Positions 15,605 through 22,676 of a stretch of 37,860 bases of DNA are shown here, piece by piece. The translations under genes and the position numbers were made by a program. The DNA is from Actinomycetes bacterium (GTDB lineage: Bacteria; Actinomycetota; Acidimicrobiia; Acidimicrobiales; Bog-793). Positions within the stretch are counted from its first letter, which is position 1. Every line of letters starts with the position of its first letter. The stretch is from the NCBI GenBank assembly GCA_021794645.1, contig JAJYQK010000038.1, forward strand, positions 1 to 37,860, in the 5' to 3' direction. The notes under the pieces were generated by a model. That model was not told the origin of the DNA. It did no database searches and was given only the letters and a program-made list of their open reading frames with translations.

Positions 15605-16566
15605 CTCCCCGTCAGGTCCTCGAGGCTGGCCCGCACGAAGGCTGCCTGGATGGCGCTGCCGAGCTCGGCCATCTCCTTCAGATCGTTGACGGCCTTGGCC
15701 CGCGCCTCGGGGTTCCGCTGGCGGAGAAGGGGCATGACGGCCTGGGAGTAGAGCCCGGCCTGGCGCTCGGCTGCGTGCTTGAAGAGCCGAAGATGGCGGG
15801 GTTCGATGCCATAGGCGGAGAAGCGAGCCGCCAGCTTGGCGGTCTCGAGGGCCTCGGCGCTGTAGCAGTGGACGCCGGCGACGTCTCTACCCTCGATGAG
15901 CCCGTAGGACTCGAGCTGCTCGACCTGGGCGGCGCTCATGCCGGAAGAAGAGGCGATCTCGCCGGCAGTGAGGCTCGAGCCGATGAGCCCGGCGGCGGCG
16001 GTCGCCGCCCGCACCGGCGCCTCCGGCCGGGCCGGCCTCTCGGCCGGGGCGGCCTCTCGGCCGGCCGGAGCGGGGCGAGGGGGCTCGCTCGCCTGCTCCT
16101 CGGAGGGGGGAAGGGGGCGAACGGCCGCCGGCTGGCGTTGCTCTTTCTCCCCGTGCTCCATCGTGGCGACCCGGCTGGCGAGCTCTGCCCGCGGCGCCAG
16201 GCCGAGGGAGGGATGGGCCGTTCCGTTCGCCGAGACTCGGGCGACCGGGCGGGCCGCCTCCTCTGGGAGGGCGGGGGGCGGCTCTGCCTCGTCGAAGAGA
16301 GACTCCGGTTGGCTGGCGCTCTCGGCCCCCTCGAGGCGCCCCTTGATCACCTTGAGCGGCAGGAAGTGCTCCCGCTGCTGGCGGAGGATCCAGCGGAGCC
16401 GGTCGACGTCGTGGTCGTAGAACTTGCGGTAGCCAGAGGGCGTCCGCTCCGGCACGAGCAGACCGCGGCTCTCGAGGAAGCGGATCTTCGAGATCGTGAT
16501 GTCGGGAAATTCCTCCCGCAAGAGGGCGAGGACGTCGCCGATGGAGAGATAGTTGCGCTCGCCCAC
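15601..16566 (-). CDS. ftsR: MerR-family regulator, FtsR-like (Rv1828-like)
   Basis: 321 residues from GTG 16566. The DNA-binding domain LSIGDVLALLREEFPDITIS, KIRFLESRGLLVPERTPSGY and RKFYDHDVDRLRWILRQQRE matches the FtsR/Rv1828 group, which in corynebacteria controls ftsZ. A Pro/Ala/Glu-rich linker of about 100 residues (roughly 85-190) separates it from a second helical domain (SLTAGEIASSSGMSAAQVEQLESYGLI), ending YGIEPRHLRLFKHAAERQAGLYSQ, also characteristic. The linker is longer than I recall for the mycobacterial protein. The start lies 5 bases after the garA-like stop; the frame extends upstream but only as a shadow of that gene. It overlaps hpt by 4 bases. Confidence 0.87.
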   Translation of the reverse strand: MGERNYLSIGDVLALLREEFPDITISKIRFLESRGLLVPERTPSGYRKFYDHDVDRLRWILRQQREHFLPLKVIKGRLEGAESASQPESLFDEAEPPPALPEEAARPVARVSANGTAHPSLGLAPRAELASRVATMEHGEKEQRQPAAVRPLPPSEEQASEPPRPAPAGREAAPAERPARPEAPVRAATAAAGLIGSSLTAGEIASSSGMSAAQVEQLESYGLIEGRDVAGVHCYSAEALETAKLAARFSAYGIEPRHLRLFKHAAERQAGLYSQAVMPLLRQRNPEARAKAVNDLKEMAELGSAIQAAFVRASLEDLTGR

Positions 16567-16571
16567 TTCGC

Positions 16572-17039
16572 TCAGGCCTGACCGGTGCTCAAGAAGACGA
16601 GCTTGAACTTGCCGATCTGCACCTCGTCGCCGTTCTGCAAGGTGGCATCCTCGATCCGTTCGCGGTTGACATAGGTGCCGTTGAGGGAGCCGACGTCTTT
16701 CACGACGTATGAGTTTCCCTGCCGCAGGAACTCGGCGTGCCGGCGCGAGACGGTGATGTCGTCGAGGAAGATCTCGCTCTCGGGGTGGCGGCCCACCCGC
16801 GTCACCTCCGGCTCGAGCACGTACTTCGTGCCGACGTCGGGGCCCCGCTTGACGACAAGGAGACCGACTCCTGCCTGCATCTCGCCGAGCGGCACATTCA
16901 CGTCCACCTCGACGGAGTCCCCGGGCTCTTCGGGGGCAAAGGTGACCGTCGTGTCGCTGCCCTGAGCAAGAGGACTGCCGCACGAGGAACAGAAGTTGGA
17001 CTCGGGCGGATTCCGGTGACCGCAGTTTGTGCAGAACAC
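16572..17039 (-). CDS. garA: GarA-like FHA-domain protein with N-terminal zinc ribbon
   Basis: 155 residues from GTG 17039. Residues 3-20 are a zinc ribbon (CTNC, then CSSC); residues 28-35 SDTTVTFA resemble the phospho-accepting ETTS region of mycobacterial GarA; residues 56-152 are an FHA domain with phosphothreonine-binding Arg84, Ser98, His101 and Asn120 in GRHPESEIFLDD, VSRRHAEF and GSLNGTYVN. GarA is a Ser/Thr-kinase-controlled switch of 2-oxoglutarate dehydrogenase and glutamate metabolism. The zinc ribbon is not part of mycobacterial GarA. The start is chosen at the zinc ribbon and supported by TAAGTT (17047-17052) 7 bases upstream, a leaderless layout; the longer frame to 17258 has no family support. 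Confidence 0.87.
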   Translation of the reverse strand: MFCTNCGHRNPPESNFCSSCGSPLAQGSDTTVTFAPEEPGDSVEVDVNVPLGEMQAGVGLLVVKRGPDVGTKYVLEPEVTRVGRHPESEIFLDDITVSRRHAEFLRQGNSYVVKDVGSLNGTYVNRERIEDATLQNGDEVQIGKFKLVFLSTGQA

Positions 17040-17046
17040 TCGATCA

Positions 17047-17052
17047 AACTTA
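17047..17052 (-). promoter_or_regulatory. Candidate leaderless -10 element of garA-like gene
   Basis: TAAGTT on the minus strand ends 7 bases before the GTG at 17039, matching TANNNT at the spacing that puts the transcript 5' end on the start codon. No Shine-Dalgarno sequence precedes the GTG. A convincing -35 was not found. Confidence 0.5.
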
Positions 17053-17063
17053 GTCGCTGGCAG

Positions 17064-17205
17064 GCCGGCAGTTCTCCTGAGCTGCCGGCGATGCCCCGCG
17101 GCGACAGCGGGGCCAACCCTCATCTCCTGATCGAGGGTTGCCGGCGGTGCCGTCAGCAGCCATGGGGGACGGCCCGCTGCCGGGCAGTCGCTAGCAGGAG
17201 ATGCT
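17064..17205. other. Run of consecutive hairpins, possible structured RNA or attenuator
   Basis: Four clear stems follow each other: 17064-17071 with 17082-17089 (8 bp), 17093-17099 with 17107-17113 (7 bp), 17114-17121 with 17133-17140 (8 bp, starting at the next base), and 17172-17176 with 17181-17185 (5 bp). The loops of the first and third both contain TCTCCTGA. A downstream CAGGAGAT (17195-17202), itself in a small AGCA/TGCT stem, is exactly complementary to ATCTCCTG in the third loop. The strand of any transcript is unknown. It lies between the divergent garA-like and 2H phosphoesterase genes. I do not recognise a known RNA family. Confidence 0.4.
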
Positions 17206-17256
17206 GAAACCACCCCGGCGCCGGGGTCGCTCCGAGCGGTCGGGGCGGCGCCCGCC

Positions 17257-17778
17257 ATGGGAGGGGCGCCCTTTGCGACGGGCGAGTCCGCTGTCGCCGT
17301 GCCGGTGTCGGCCGCCGAGCCGCTCGTCTCCTCCTACAGGGCCCGCCTCGACAGCTCGGCTGCCTACGGCATCCCGGCCCACGTCACGGTGCTCTACCCG
17401 TTCCTCCCCGCCCCTCTCCTCACCAGCGCCGTGCTCGACCAGGTGCGAGGCGAGCTCGGATGCGTGCCCCCGCTCGAGGTCGCCTTCCAACGGCTCGGCC
17501 GCCTCGGCCGGGTGCTCTACCTCGCCCCCGAGCCGGCCGAGCCCTTCGAGCAGCTCACCGCCCGCTTTGCTCGGCGCTGGCCGGAAGCCCCGCCCTACGG
17601 CGGCGTGCACGAGAAGGTCATCGCCCACCTCACGGTCGCCGGCAGCGGCAGCGACGGGCTGCTCGAGAGCATCGCCGGCGAGCTAGCCACGAGGCTGCCC
17701 CTTCGCACCACCCTCGATGAAGCCGCCCTCTACCTCTTGGCGGCCGGCGCTGGCAGGTGCGCCGGCGCTTCCGCCTAG
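17257..17778 (+). CDS. 2H phosphoesterase (2'-5' RNA ligase-like)
   Basis: 173 residues with the paired signature of the 2H superfamily: HVTV at residues 42-45 (in GIPAHVTVLYPFL) and HLTV at residues 124-127. The fold handles 2',3'-cyclic or 2'-5' phosphodiester bonds in RNA or nucleotides; the natural substrate is unknown. Family members usually begin near SAVAVPV (residue 11), so the first ten residues may be extra and the start is uncertain. It is on the + strand inside a block that in other actinobacteria runs gcvH then garA on one strand, so it looks like an insertion. No clear Shine-Dalgarno site. It converges with gcvH. Confidence 0.78.
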   Translation: MGGAPFATGESAVAVPVSAAEPLVSSYRARLDSSAAYGIPAHVTVLYPFLPAPLLTSAVLDQVRGELGCVPPLEVAFQRLGRLGRVLYLAPEPAEPFEQLTARFARRWPEAPPYGGVHEKVIAHLTVAGSGSDGLLESIAGELATRLPLRTTLDEAALYLLAAGAGRCAGASA

Positions 17779-17786
17779 CCGGCTCT

Positions 17787-17815
17787 CGCCCGAACGCCGT
17801 TTAGGCGCCGGGGCG
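17787..17815. terminator. Bidirectional terminator between the 2H gene and gcvH
   Basis: Nested stems CGCCC (17787-17791) with GGGCG (17811-17815), and CGCC (17795-17798) with GGCG (17804-17807), with a 3-by-3 internal loop and a GTTTA apical loop. It occupies the 39 bases between the two converging stop codons. Confidence 0.6.
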
Positions 17816-17817
17816 GG

Positions 17818-18195
17818 TCACTCGCTGATGGCGCGGTAGCCGGCCGCGTCGAGCAGACCGGCGAGCGGCTCCTCACCCTCGGGCTCGATGACAGCCAGCC
17901 ACCCCCCGCCGTAGGGCTCGGAGTTCACCATCTCGGGAGCATCGGCGAGGGCGGAGTTCACCTCGACGACCGTGCCGGCGACAGGAGCGTAGATCTGCGA
18001 GACGGACTTGGTCGACTCGATCTCGCCGAGCGGGCCGCCTTGGCTCACCTTCTGGCCGGCCTCAGGCAGCTCGACGAAGACGATGTCGCCGAGGGCGTCC
18101 TGGGCGAAGTCGGTGATGCCGACGCGCACCTTGCCCTCCTCGGCCATGGCCCACTCGTGGTCCTTGGTGTAGCTGCGGTCCTCGGGGACTTCCAT
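17818..18195 (-). CDS. gcvH: Glycine cleavage system H protein
   Basis: 125-residue lipoyl carrier that shuttles the aminomethyl group between P and T proteins. The lipoylated lysine is Lys63 in GEIESTKSVSQIYAP, with YTKDHEWAM near the start and the conserved VNSALADAPEMVNSEPYGGGWL. Full length. ATG 18195 has a strong AAGGAGGAGGAG ribosome site. It lies 37 bases after the nucleotidyltransferase-phosphomutase gene and is probably the last gene of that operon, away from gcvT/gcvPA/gcvPB but only about 3.4 kb from their promoter. In mycobacteria gcvH is likewise next to garA and separate from the P-protein gene. Confidence 0.96.
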   Translation of the reverse strand: MEVPEDRSYTKDHEWAMAEEGKVRVGITDFAQDALGDIVFVELPEAGQKVSQGGPLGEIESTKSVSQIYAPVAGTVVEVNSALADAPEMVNSEPYGGGWLAVIEPEGEEPLAGLLDAAGYRAISE

Positions 18196-18232
18196 CTCTC
18201 CTCCTCCTTGGCGGCTGAAGCCTCGCCCGTTC

Positions 18233-20728
18233 TCAGGCGGTCGTCTCAGAGATGATCCAGGAGATCTGGTCTGCCATCTCCTGAGCCCGGGCGACGGCCC
18301 TCTCCTGGGTGGGCGCCTCGGCGGTGACGAGGGTAGCGGGCCCCTCGGTGTCGGGCACGACGAGGGTCCAACCCTCGTCGTCTGTCACCTTCACCCCGTC
18401 GACGAGGGTCACGCGCCCGCCGTGGGTCCGCTCGAGCAGCAGGCGCATCACGAGACCCTTGGCCTCGAAGGGCGTGGGCACCTCGAGGCGGTAGACCTGC
18501 GGCGGTTCGGCCGGGCGCGCCTCTGAGAGGCGGCTGCCGCTTCCGGCCAGGAGTGAGAGCAGATGGACGAAGGCGGCGACGGCGTCGAGGGCCGGCAAAA
18601 AGCGGGGGAAGATGAACCCCCCCTGGGTGTTGCCGGCGAAGTCGATCCCCTCCTGGCCGGCGACGGCCATCAGGTCGGAGGTGGCGAGCTTGGTCCAGAC
18701 GACCTCGGCCCCGGCCGCCTCGACGGTCTTCTCGACGAGACGAGGAGCATCGACTGGCACGGCGATGGCGCCCTTCTTTCCGACCGCCACGACCAGCTGG
18801 ACGAGGGCGGCGAGGGCCTCGAGATCAGAGAGCACCTGGCCGGTGTCGTCCACGAGGGTGAGCTGCTCGCCGTCTGGCTCGAAGAGCGCACCGAGGTGGG
18901 CACCCGAGGAGCGCACCAGCTCGCCGAGGCGGGCGGCGTGGATGTCGCGGTCGAAGCTCAGCACGCCTGGCGTCGAGACGTGCGGGTTCGTCACAAGGAC
19001 ATCGCTCCCGAGCTTGGCGAGCACGTTCGGCATGACAAAGCTCGTCGTGCCGAAGGCGTAGTCGAGCACGAGCTTGAACGACGAGCGGCGGATGGCCTCG
19101 AGATCGACCCCCGAGGTCAGCTCGGCGGTGTACATCTCGATCGTGCGGGAGGGGAAGTAGATGTCGCCGATCTCGGGCGCCAGCACCCGGCGGGCCTCCT
19201 CCCGGTCGTGCAGCCGCTCCACCTTGCGCTGGGTGGCCTCGTCAAGATCGACGCCCTCGGCGTCGATGAAGCGGAGGCTGACCGACTGCGGGTCCCCCGA
19301 GACCAGTCGCACCGTCACCCCACCGCTCACGGCCGCCGCCCGGGCGTGGAAGCGGGTCACCGGCACGGTCGCCGCCTCGAGGTCGTCGACGTTGCAGCCC
19401 GCCGCCGTCAAGCCGACCATGACAGCCCGCTTCAGCACCCGGGCCGCCCGGGAGGAGTCCCGCGAGGTGGTGACCGTCGTCCCTTTCGGCAAGGTGGTGG
19501 CATAGGCCATGGCCACCCGCACGGCCAGCTCGGGCGAGAGGTCGACGTTGGCGAGGCCGGAGAGGCCGTTCCGCCCGAAAAGCCCCCGCGTCCCCCGCGT
19601 CTCCCAGACGATGGAGGAGTTGACGATGGCACCCTGCTCGATCGTCTTGTTCGGGTAGACCTTCACGCCCGGGCCGATGAAAGAGTGCCGCCCGACCCGG
19701 CAGCCGTCGCCGAGGACGGCCCCATCCTCGATGTGGACGCCCTGGCGGATGTCGCAGTTGCGGGCGATGACGGTGCCCCGGGCCGTCACCCCAGGGGCGA
19801 GGTAGCTGTTGTCGTGGACCACCGTCCGCTCGAGCACGGCGTTCTCGCCCACCCGGACGTTCGCCCCGAGGACGGTGTGGGCGCCGAGCTCGACGCCGGC
19901 CGCGATCCGGCAGTTGCCCCCGATGACCGCCGGTCCCTTCACGACGGCGCTCGGGTGGATCTCCGCCCCCTCGCCCACGAAGACGCCGGCCCGCAGCGGG
20001 AAGCCGGGCACCGCCACGTCCACCTTCTCGTCCAAGACGTCGGTGTGGGCCCGCAGGTAGGCCTCGAGGGTCCCCACGTCCTCCCAGTAGCCGCCGGCCA
20101 CGAAGCCGTAGAGAGGCCGGCCGGCCTCGAGCATGGCCGGGAAGACCTCGCCCGAGAAGTCGACCGAGCGCCCCTCGGCGATCCAGTCGAGCACCTCCGG
20201 CTCGAGCACGTAGATGCCGGTGTTGATGGTGTCGGAGAAGACGTCCCCCCAGCCCGGCTTCTCCAAGAAGCGCTCCACGCGCCCGTCCTCGCCCGTGATC
20301 ACGATGCCGAACTCGAGCGGGTTCTCCATCGCCTTGAGGGCGAGGGTGGCGACGGCCTCTTTCCCCTCGTGGAAGGCGACGAGCTCGGTCAGGTCGATGT
20401 CGGTGAGGACGTCGCCAGAGATGACGAGGAACCGCTCGTCCAGCTCGGCGCGGGCGTTGAGGACCGAGCCGGCCGTGCCGAGCGGCGTCTCCTCGGTGGC
20501 GTAGTGGAACTTGACGCCGAACTCCGAGCCGTCCCCAAAGTAGGTCCGGATCGTGTTGGCGAGGAAGGCGACCGTGACGACGATCTCGTCGAAGCCGTGC
20601 TTCTTCAACAGCTCGACGACATGCTCTGCCATCGGCTTGTTGGCCATCGGGAGCATCGGCTTTGGCTGGTTGGCGGTGAGAGGCCGAAGCCGAGTCCCCT
20701 CGCCCCCGGCCATTATGACGGCCTTCAC
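18233..20728 (-). CDS. Sugar-1-phosphate nucleotidyltransferase fused to a degenerate phosphomannomutase-like domain
   Basis: 831 residues. Residues 1-230 form a nucleotidyltransferase (GGEGTRLRPLT at 8-18, KPMLPMANKPM, LGTAGSV, then SGDVLTDIDL), residues about 245-370 a left-handed beta-helix of hexapeptide repeats, and residues about 380-831 align with phosphomannomutase/phosphoglucomutase. All four mutase loops are changed: the TASHNP catalytic-serine loop reads VRLVSGDPQ, the DGDxDR metal loop reads EPDGEQ, GExSGH reads NTQGGF, and the C-terminal SGTEP loop reads DTEGPA. The first domain is probably an active mannose-1-phosphate guanylyltransferase or glucose-1-phosphate-type transferase; the mutase domain probably is not catalytic. 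It overlaps the pgsA-like gene by 4 bases. Confidence 0.9.
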   Translation of the reverse strand: MKAVIMAGGEGTRLRPLTANQPKPMLPMANKPMAEHVVELLKKHGFDEIVVTVAFLANTIRTYFGDGSEFGVKFHYATEETPLGTAGSVLNARAELDERFLVISGDVLTDIDLTELVAFHEGKEAVATLALKAMENPLEFGIVITGEDGRVERFLEKPGWGDVFSDTINTGIYVLEPEVLDWIAEGRSVDFSGEVFPAMLEAGRPLYGFVAGGYWEDVGTLEAYLRAHTDVLDEKVDVAVPGFPLRAGVFVGEGAEIHPSAVVKGPAVIGGNCRIAAGVELGAHTVLGANVRVGENAVLERTVVHDNSYLAPGVTARGTVIARNCDIRQGVHIEDGAVLGDGCRVGRHSFIGPGVKVYPNKTIEQGAIVNSSIVWETRGTRGLFGRNGLSGLANVDLSPELAVRVAMAYATTLPKGTTVTTSRDSSRAARVLKRAVMVGLTAAGCNVDDLEAATVPVTRFHARAAAVSGGVTVRLVSGDPQSVSLRFIDAEGVDLDEATQRKVERLHDREEARRVLAPEIGDIYFPSRTIEMYTAELTSGVDLEAIRRSSFKLVLDYAFGTTSFVMPNVLAKLGSDVLVTNPHVSTPGVLSFDRDIHAARLGELVRSSGAHLGALFEPDGEQLTLVDDTGQVLSDLEALAALVQLVVAVGKKGAIAVPVDAPRLVEKTVEAAGAEVVWTKLATSDLMAVAGQEGIDFAGNTQGGFIFPRFLPALDAVAAFVHLLSLLAGSGSRLSEARPAEPPQVYRLEVPTPFEAKGLVMRLLLERTHGGRVTLVDGVKVTDDEGWTLVVPDTEGPATLVTAEAPTQERAVARAQEMADQISWIISETTA

Positions 20729-21393
20729 GGGACGCTGACCCTATTGGGCTCGAGGGACTCCCCGGTCGGCCTCGCCCGGGCGGCGAGCGCCCGGCGAGCG
20801 CCCGGCAGGTAGGAGACAGCGGCGTAGAGGCTGAGCGCCATGGCGGGTACGAACAGGACCCAGGTGGCGTCGCGGAGCGCCACCGCCCAGGCGGCCCGGG
20901 AGTCGGAGAGCAGGAAGAGCGGGAAGCAGCAGAGCAGCCCGAAGGTGCCTGCCTTGCCCACCCAGAGGACGTCGATGCGAGGGGCGCGCAGGGCCGCCAA
21001 CGCCAGCACGGCGAGCGAGACGAGCGCCTCCCGGCCGAGGACGAGGGCGGCCAGCCAGGCCGGGACTGCGCCGTAGACGGCGATGGCGACGACACCGGTG
21101 GCGAGCACGATCCGGTCAGCCGTCGGGTCGAGCACCTTGCCGAGCGTGCTCACCTGGTTGAAGCGCCGGGCGACGTAGCCGTCGACGAAGTCGGTGATGC
21201 CGGCCAGAGCGAGAAGACAGGTGGCGAGGATGCGGTCGTCGGGACCGAACAGGAGCCAGGCGAAGAGGGCGACCAGGCCGAGCCGGGCGACCGAGAGGAG
21301 GTTCGGGACGGTGAGGACCCGGTCGAGGCCGTCCCGGGCGGCGGCACCCTCCGAAGGGGCCGGCTCGCGGCCTGTTCCGCCCTCCTCTCGCAC
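20725..21393 (-). CDS. pgsA: CDP-alcohol phosphatidyltransferase (PgsA-like)
   Basis: 222-residue membrane enzyme that transfers a phosphatidyl group from CDP-diacylglycerol to an alcohol. The family signature D-x2-DG-x2-AR-x8-G-x3-D-x3-D is perfect in DFVDGYVARRFNQ, VSTLGKVLDPTADR. Several hydrophobic segments surround it. Synteny with gcvH and garA matches mycobacterial Rv1822 (pgsA2), so a phosphatidylglycerophosphate synthase-like role is likely, though the acceptor is not proven. GTG 21393 has TAGACT (21400-21405) 6 bases upstream, a leaderless arrangement. First gene of the operon with the nucleotidyltransferase fusion and gcvH. Confidence 0.88.
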   Translation of the reverse strand: MREEGGTGREPAPSEGAAARDGLDRVLTVPNLLSVARLGLVALFAWLLFGPDDRILATCLLALAGITDFVDGYVARRFNQVSTLGKVLDPTADRIVLATGVVAIAVYGAVPAWLAALVLGREALVSLAVLALAALRAPRIDVLWVGKAGTFGLLCCFPLFLLSDSRAAWAVALRDATWVLFVPAMALSLYAAVSYLPGARRALAARARPTGESLEPNRVSVP

Positions 21394-21399
21394 GTGGGC

Positions 21400-21405
21400 A
21401 GTCTA
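21400..21405 (-). promoter_or_regulatory. Candidate leaderless -10 element of pgsA-like gene
   Basis: TAGACT on the minus strand lies 6 bases before the GTG at 21393, with no Shine-Dalgarno sequence in between. A long-range 8-bp inverted repeat (CGAAGCGA 21411-21418, TCGCTTCG 21469-21476) lies just upstream and may terminate the preceding operon. Confidence 0.45.
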
Positions 21406-21480
21406 GGGGCCGAAGCGAGGGGAGCTCCTTTGGCCAGCTGTGCCGCCCGGCTCAGACTTACGCCCGAGTCGCTTCGCCTG

Positions 21481-21942
21481 CTAGAGGACGCCTGATTCGA
21501 GCCCGGCGACGAAGGCGCCGCCCAGCTCAGCTGCCGCCTGCCTGTCCGCCTCTGTCGTCTCGCCGACAACCTCGAGGACCGGCAGGACCCGGCGCCAGGC
21601 CATGCCGCTCACGATCCTCTCGACGCTTTGCACCGCCCCCGAGGTGTCCGTGTCGCCTTTCACGAACAATCCGTAAGCCAGGCGCAGCCGCGCCTCCAGA
21701 CAGGGGTAGTAGACCCGCTCGAGGAAGTCCTTCATGGCGCCGCTCATGTAGCCGAAGCGGGCCGGCGTCCCGAGCAGCACACCGTCGGCGCGGGAGAGCT
21801 CCGCCGGCCCGGCGTCGAAGCAGTCGAGGGCGAGCACCTCGGTCCCCTCCGAGGCGGCAGCCCGGCCGGCGCTGGCCACGATGGCGGCGAGCTCGGCCGT
21901 GTGGCCGGCCCGGGAATGGTAGACGACGAGGAACCTGATCAG
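21481..21942 (-). CDS. Flavodoxin-family protein
   Basis: 153 residues with a flavodoxin FMN-binding N-terminus (FLVVYHSRAGHTAELAAIV), then GVLLGTPARFGYMSGAMKDFLER, as in WrbA/flavodoxin-like NAD(P)H:quinone reductases. The frame continues upstream, but only as a shadow of the amidotransferase-like gene. The protein should begin at the first beta strand, and the only suitable codon is CTG 21942, which overlaps the TGA of the upstream gene (CTGA, the analogue of the ATGA junctions seen elsewhere) and follows an AGAGG site. Non-ATG initiation at CTG is therefore proposed. Last gene of the gamma-glutamylation-like operon; it could supply reducing equivalents or a flavin electron carrier. Confidence 0.75.
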   Translation of the reverse strand: MIRFLVVYHSRAGHTAELAAIVASAGRAAASEGTEVLALDCFDAGPAELSRADGVLLGTPARFGYMSGAMKDFLERVYYPCLEARLRLAYGLFVKGDTDTSGAVQSVERIVSGMAWRRVLPVLEVVGETTEADRQAAAELGGAFVAGLESGVL

Positions 21943-22676
21943 GCGCCTCTCTTCGACGCCCGCTGGCGGGCCGCCTCGACGAGGCCGACGAACAAAGCCG
22001 GGTCCTCGCCGACCTCGGGGTGCCACTGCACCCCCACGAGGAAGGGGAGCGAGTCGTCCTCGAGTGCCTCGACGAGGCCGTCGGAGGCATGGGCGCTCGG
22101 CCGGAGGCCCTCCCCCACCCGGGCGATCCCCTGGTGGTGGTGGGTCGGTACCGGGCCCCTCTCCCAGGAGAGGAGAGAGGCGAGCTTCGAGCCGGCCGAG
22201 ATCGCCACCTCGTGGGCGCCGTAGCCGTCACGGATCGGCGAGTGCTCCCCATGACCGACGACGTCGGGCAGGTGCTGGATGAGGCTCCCGCCCCGGGCAA
22301 CGTTCAGGACCTGCAGACCCCGGCAGATGGCGAGGAGCGGCAGCTCGCTCTCGAGAGCGGCGCTCACGGCCGCCAGCTCGAGGTCGTCCCGCGCCCCGCT
22401 CGCCACCACGGTCTCTCGATGGGGCTCTTCCCCGTAGTAAGAGGGAGCGACGTCATTTCCGCCCGACACGATGAGGCCGTCGAGGCGGGCCAGCAGCTCG
22501 GCTGCCTCCTCGGCGCTGAGCGGCTGGGGCGGGAGCAGCACTGGGAGGCCGCCGGCGGACTCGACGGCCCGGACGTAGCTCGCCGGCAGGAGCGCAGCCG
22601 GCCGCTGCCAGGCGCCCCAGGAAGCCTCCTCCTCGGAGCAGGTGATGCCGATGACGGGTCGTCTGCTTGCCATCAC
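21939..22676 (-). CDS. Class I glutamine-amidotransferase-like gamma-glutamyl hydrolase (PuuD family)
   Basis: 245 residues of the peptidase C26 / PuuD family, which hydrolyse gamma-glutamyl amide bonds, e.g. gamma-glutamyl-GABA. The nucleophile is Cys118 in LLAICRGLQVLNV; the His/Glu of the triad are His220 and Glu222 in GVQWHPE. The substrate-region features SGGNDVAPSYYGEEP and THHHQGI are typical of PuuD. It would release glutamate and the free acid at the end of a gamma-glutamylation pathway. It overlaps the SDR gene upstream and the flavodoxin gene downstream by 4 bases each. Confidence 0.9.
   Translation of the reverse strand: MMASRRPVIGITCSEEEASWGAWQRPAALLPASYVRAVESAGGLPVLLPPQPLSAEEAAELLARLDGLIVSGGNDVAPSYYGEEPHRETVVASGARDDLELAAVSAALESELPLLAICRGLQVLNVARGGSLIQHLPDVVGHGEHSPIRDGYGAHEVAISAGSKLASLLSWERGPVPTHHHQGIARVGEGLRPSAHASDGLVEALEDDSLPFLVGVQWHPEVGEDPALFVGLVEAARQRASKRGA

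Noticed and set aside
18563-20812. 749-codon + strand reading frame
   Set aside because: Antisense to the nucleotidyltransferase fusion; composition dominated by Gly, Arg, Asp, Val and His, typical of a shadow frame.
21411-21476. Long-range inverted repeat CGAAGCGA / TCGCTTCG as an attachment or mobile-element end
   Set aside because: Only 8 bp, no target duplication or transposase; at most part of a terminator or promoter region.
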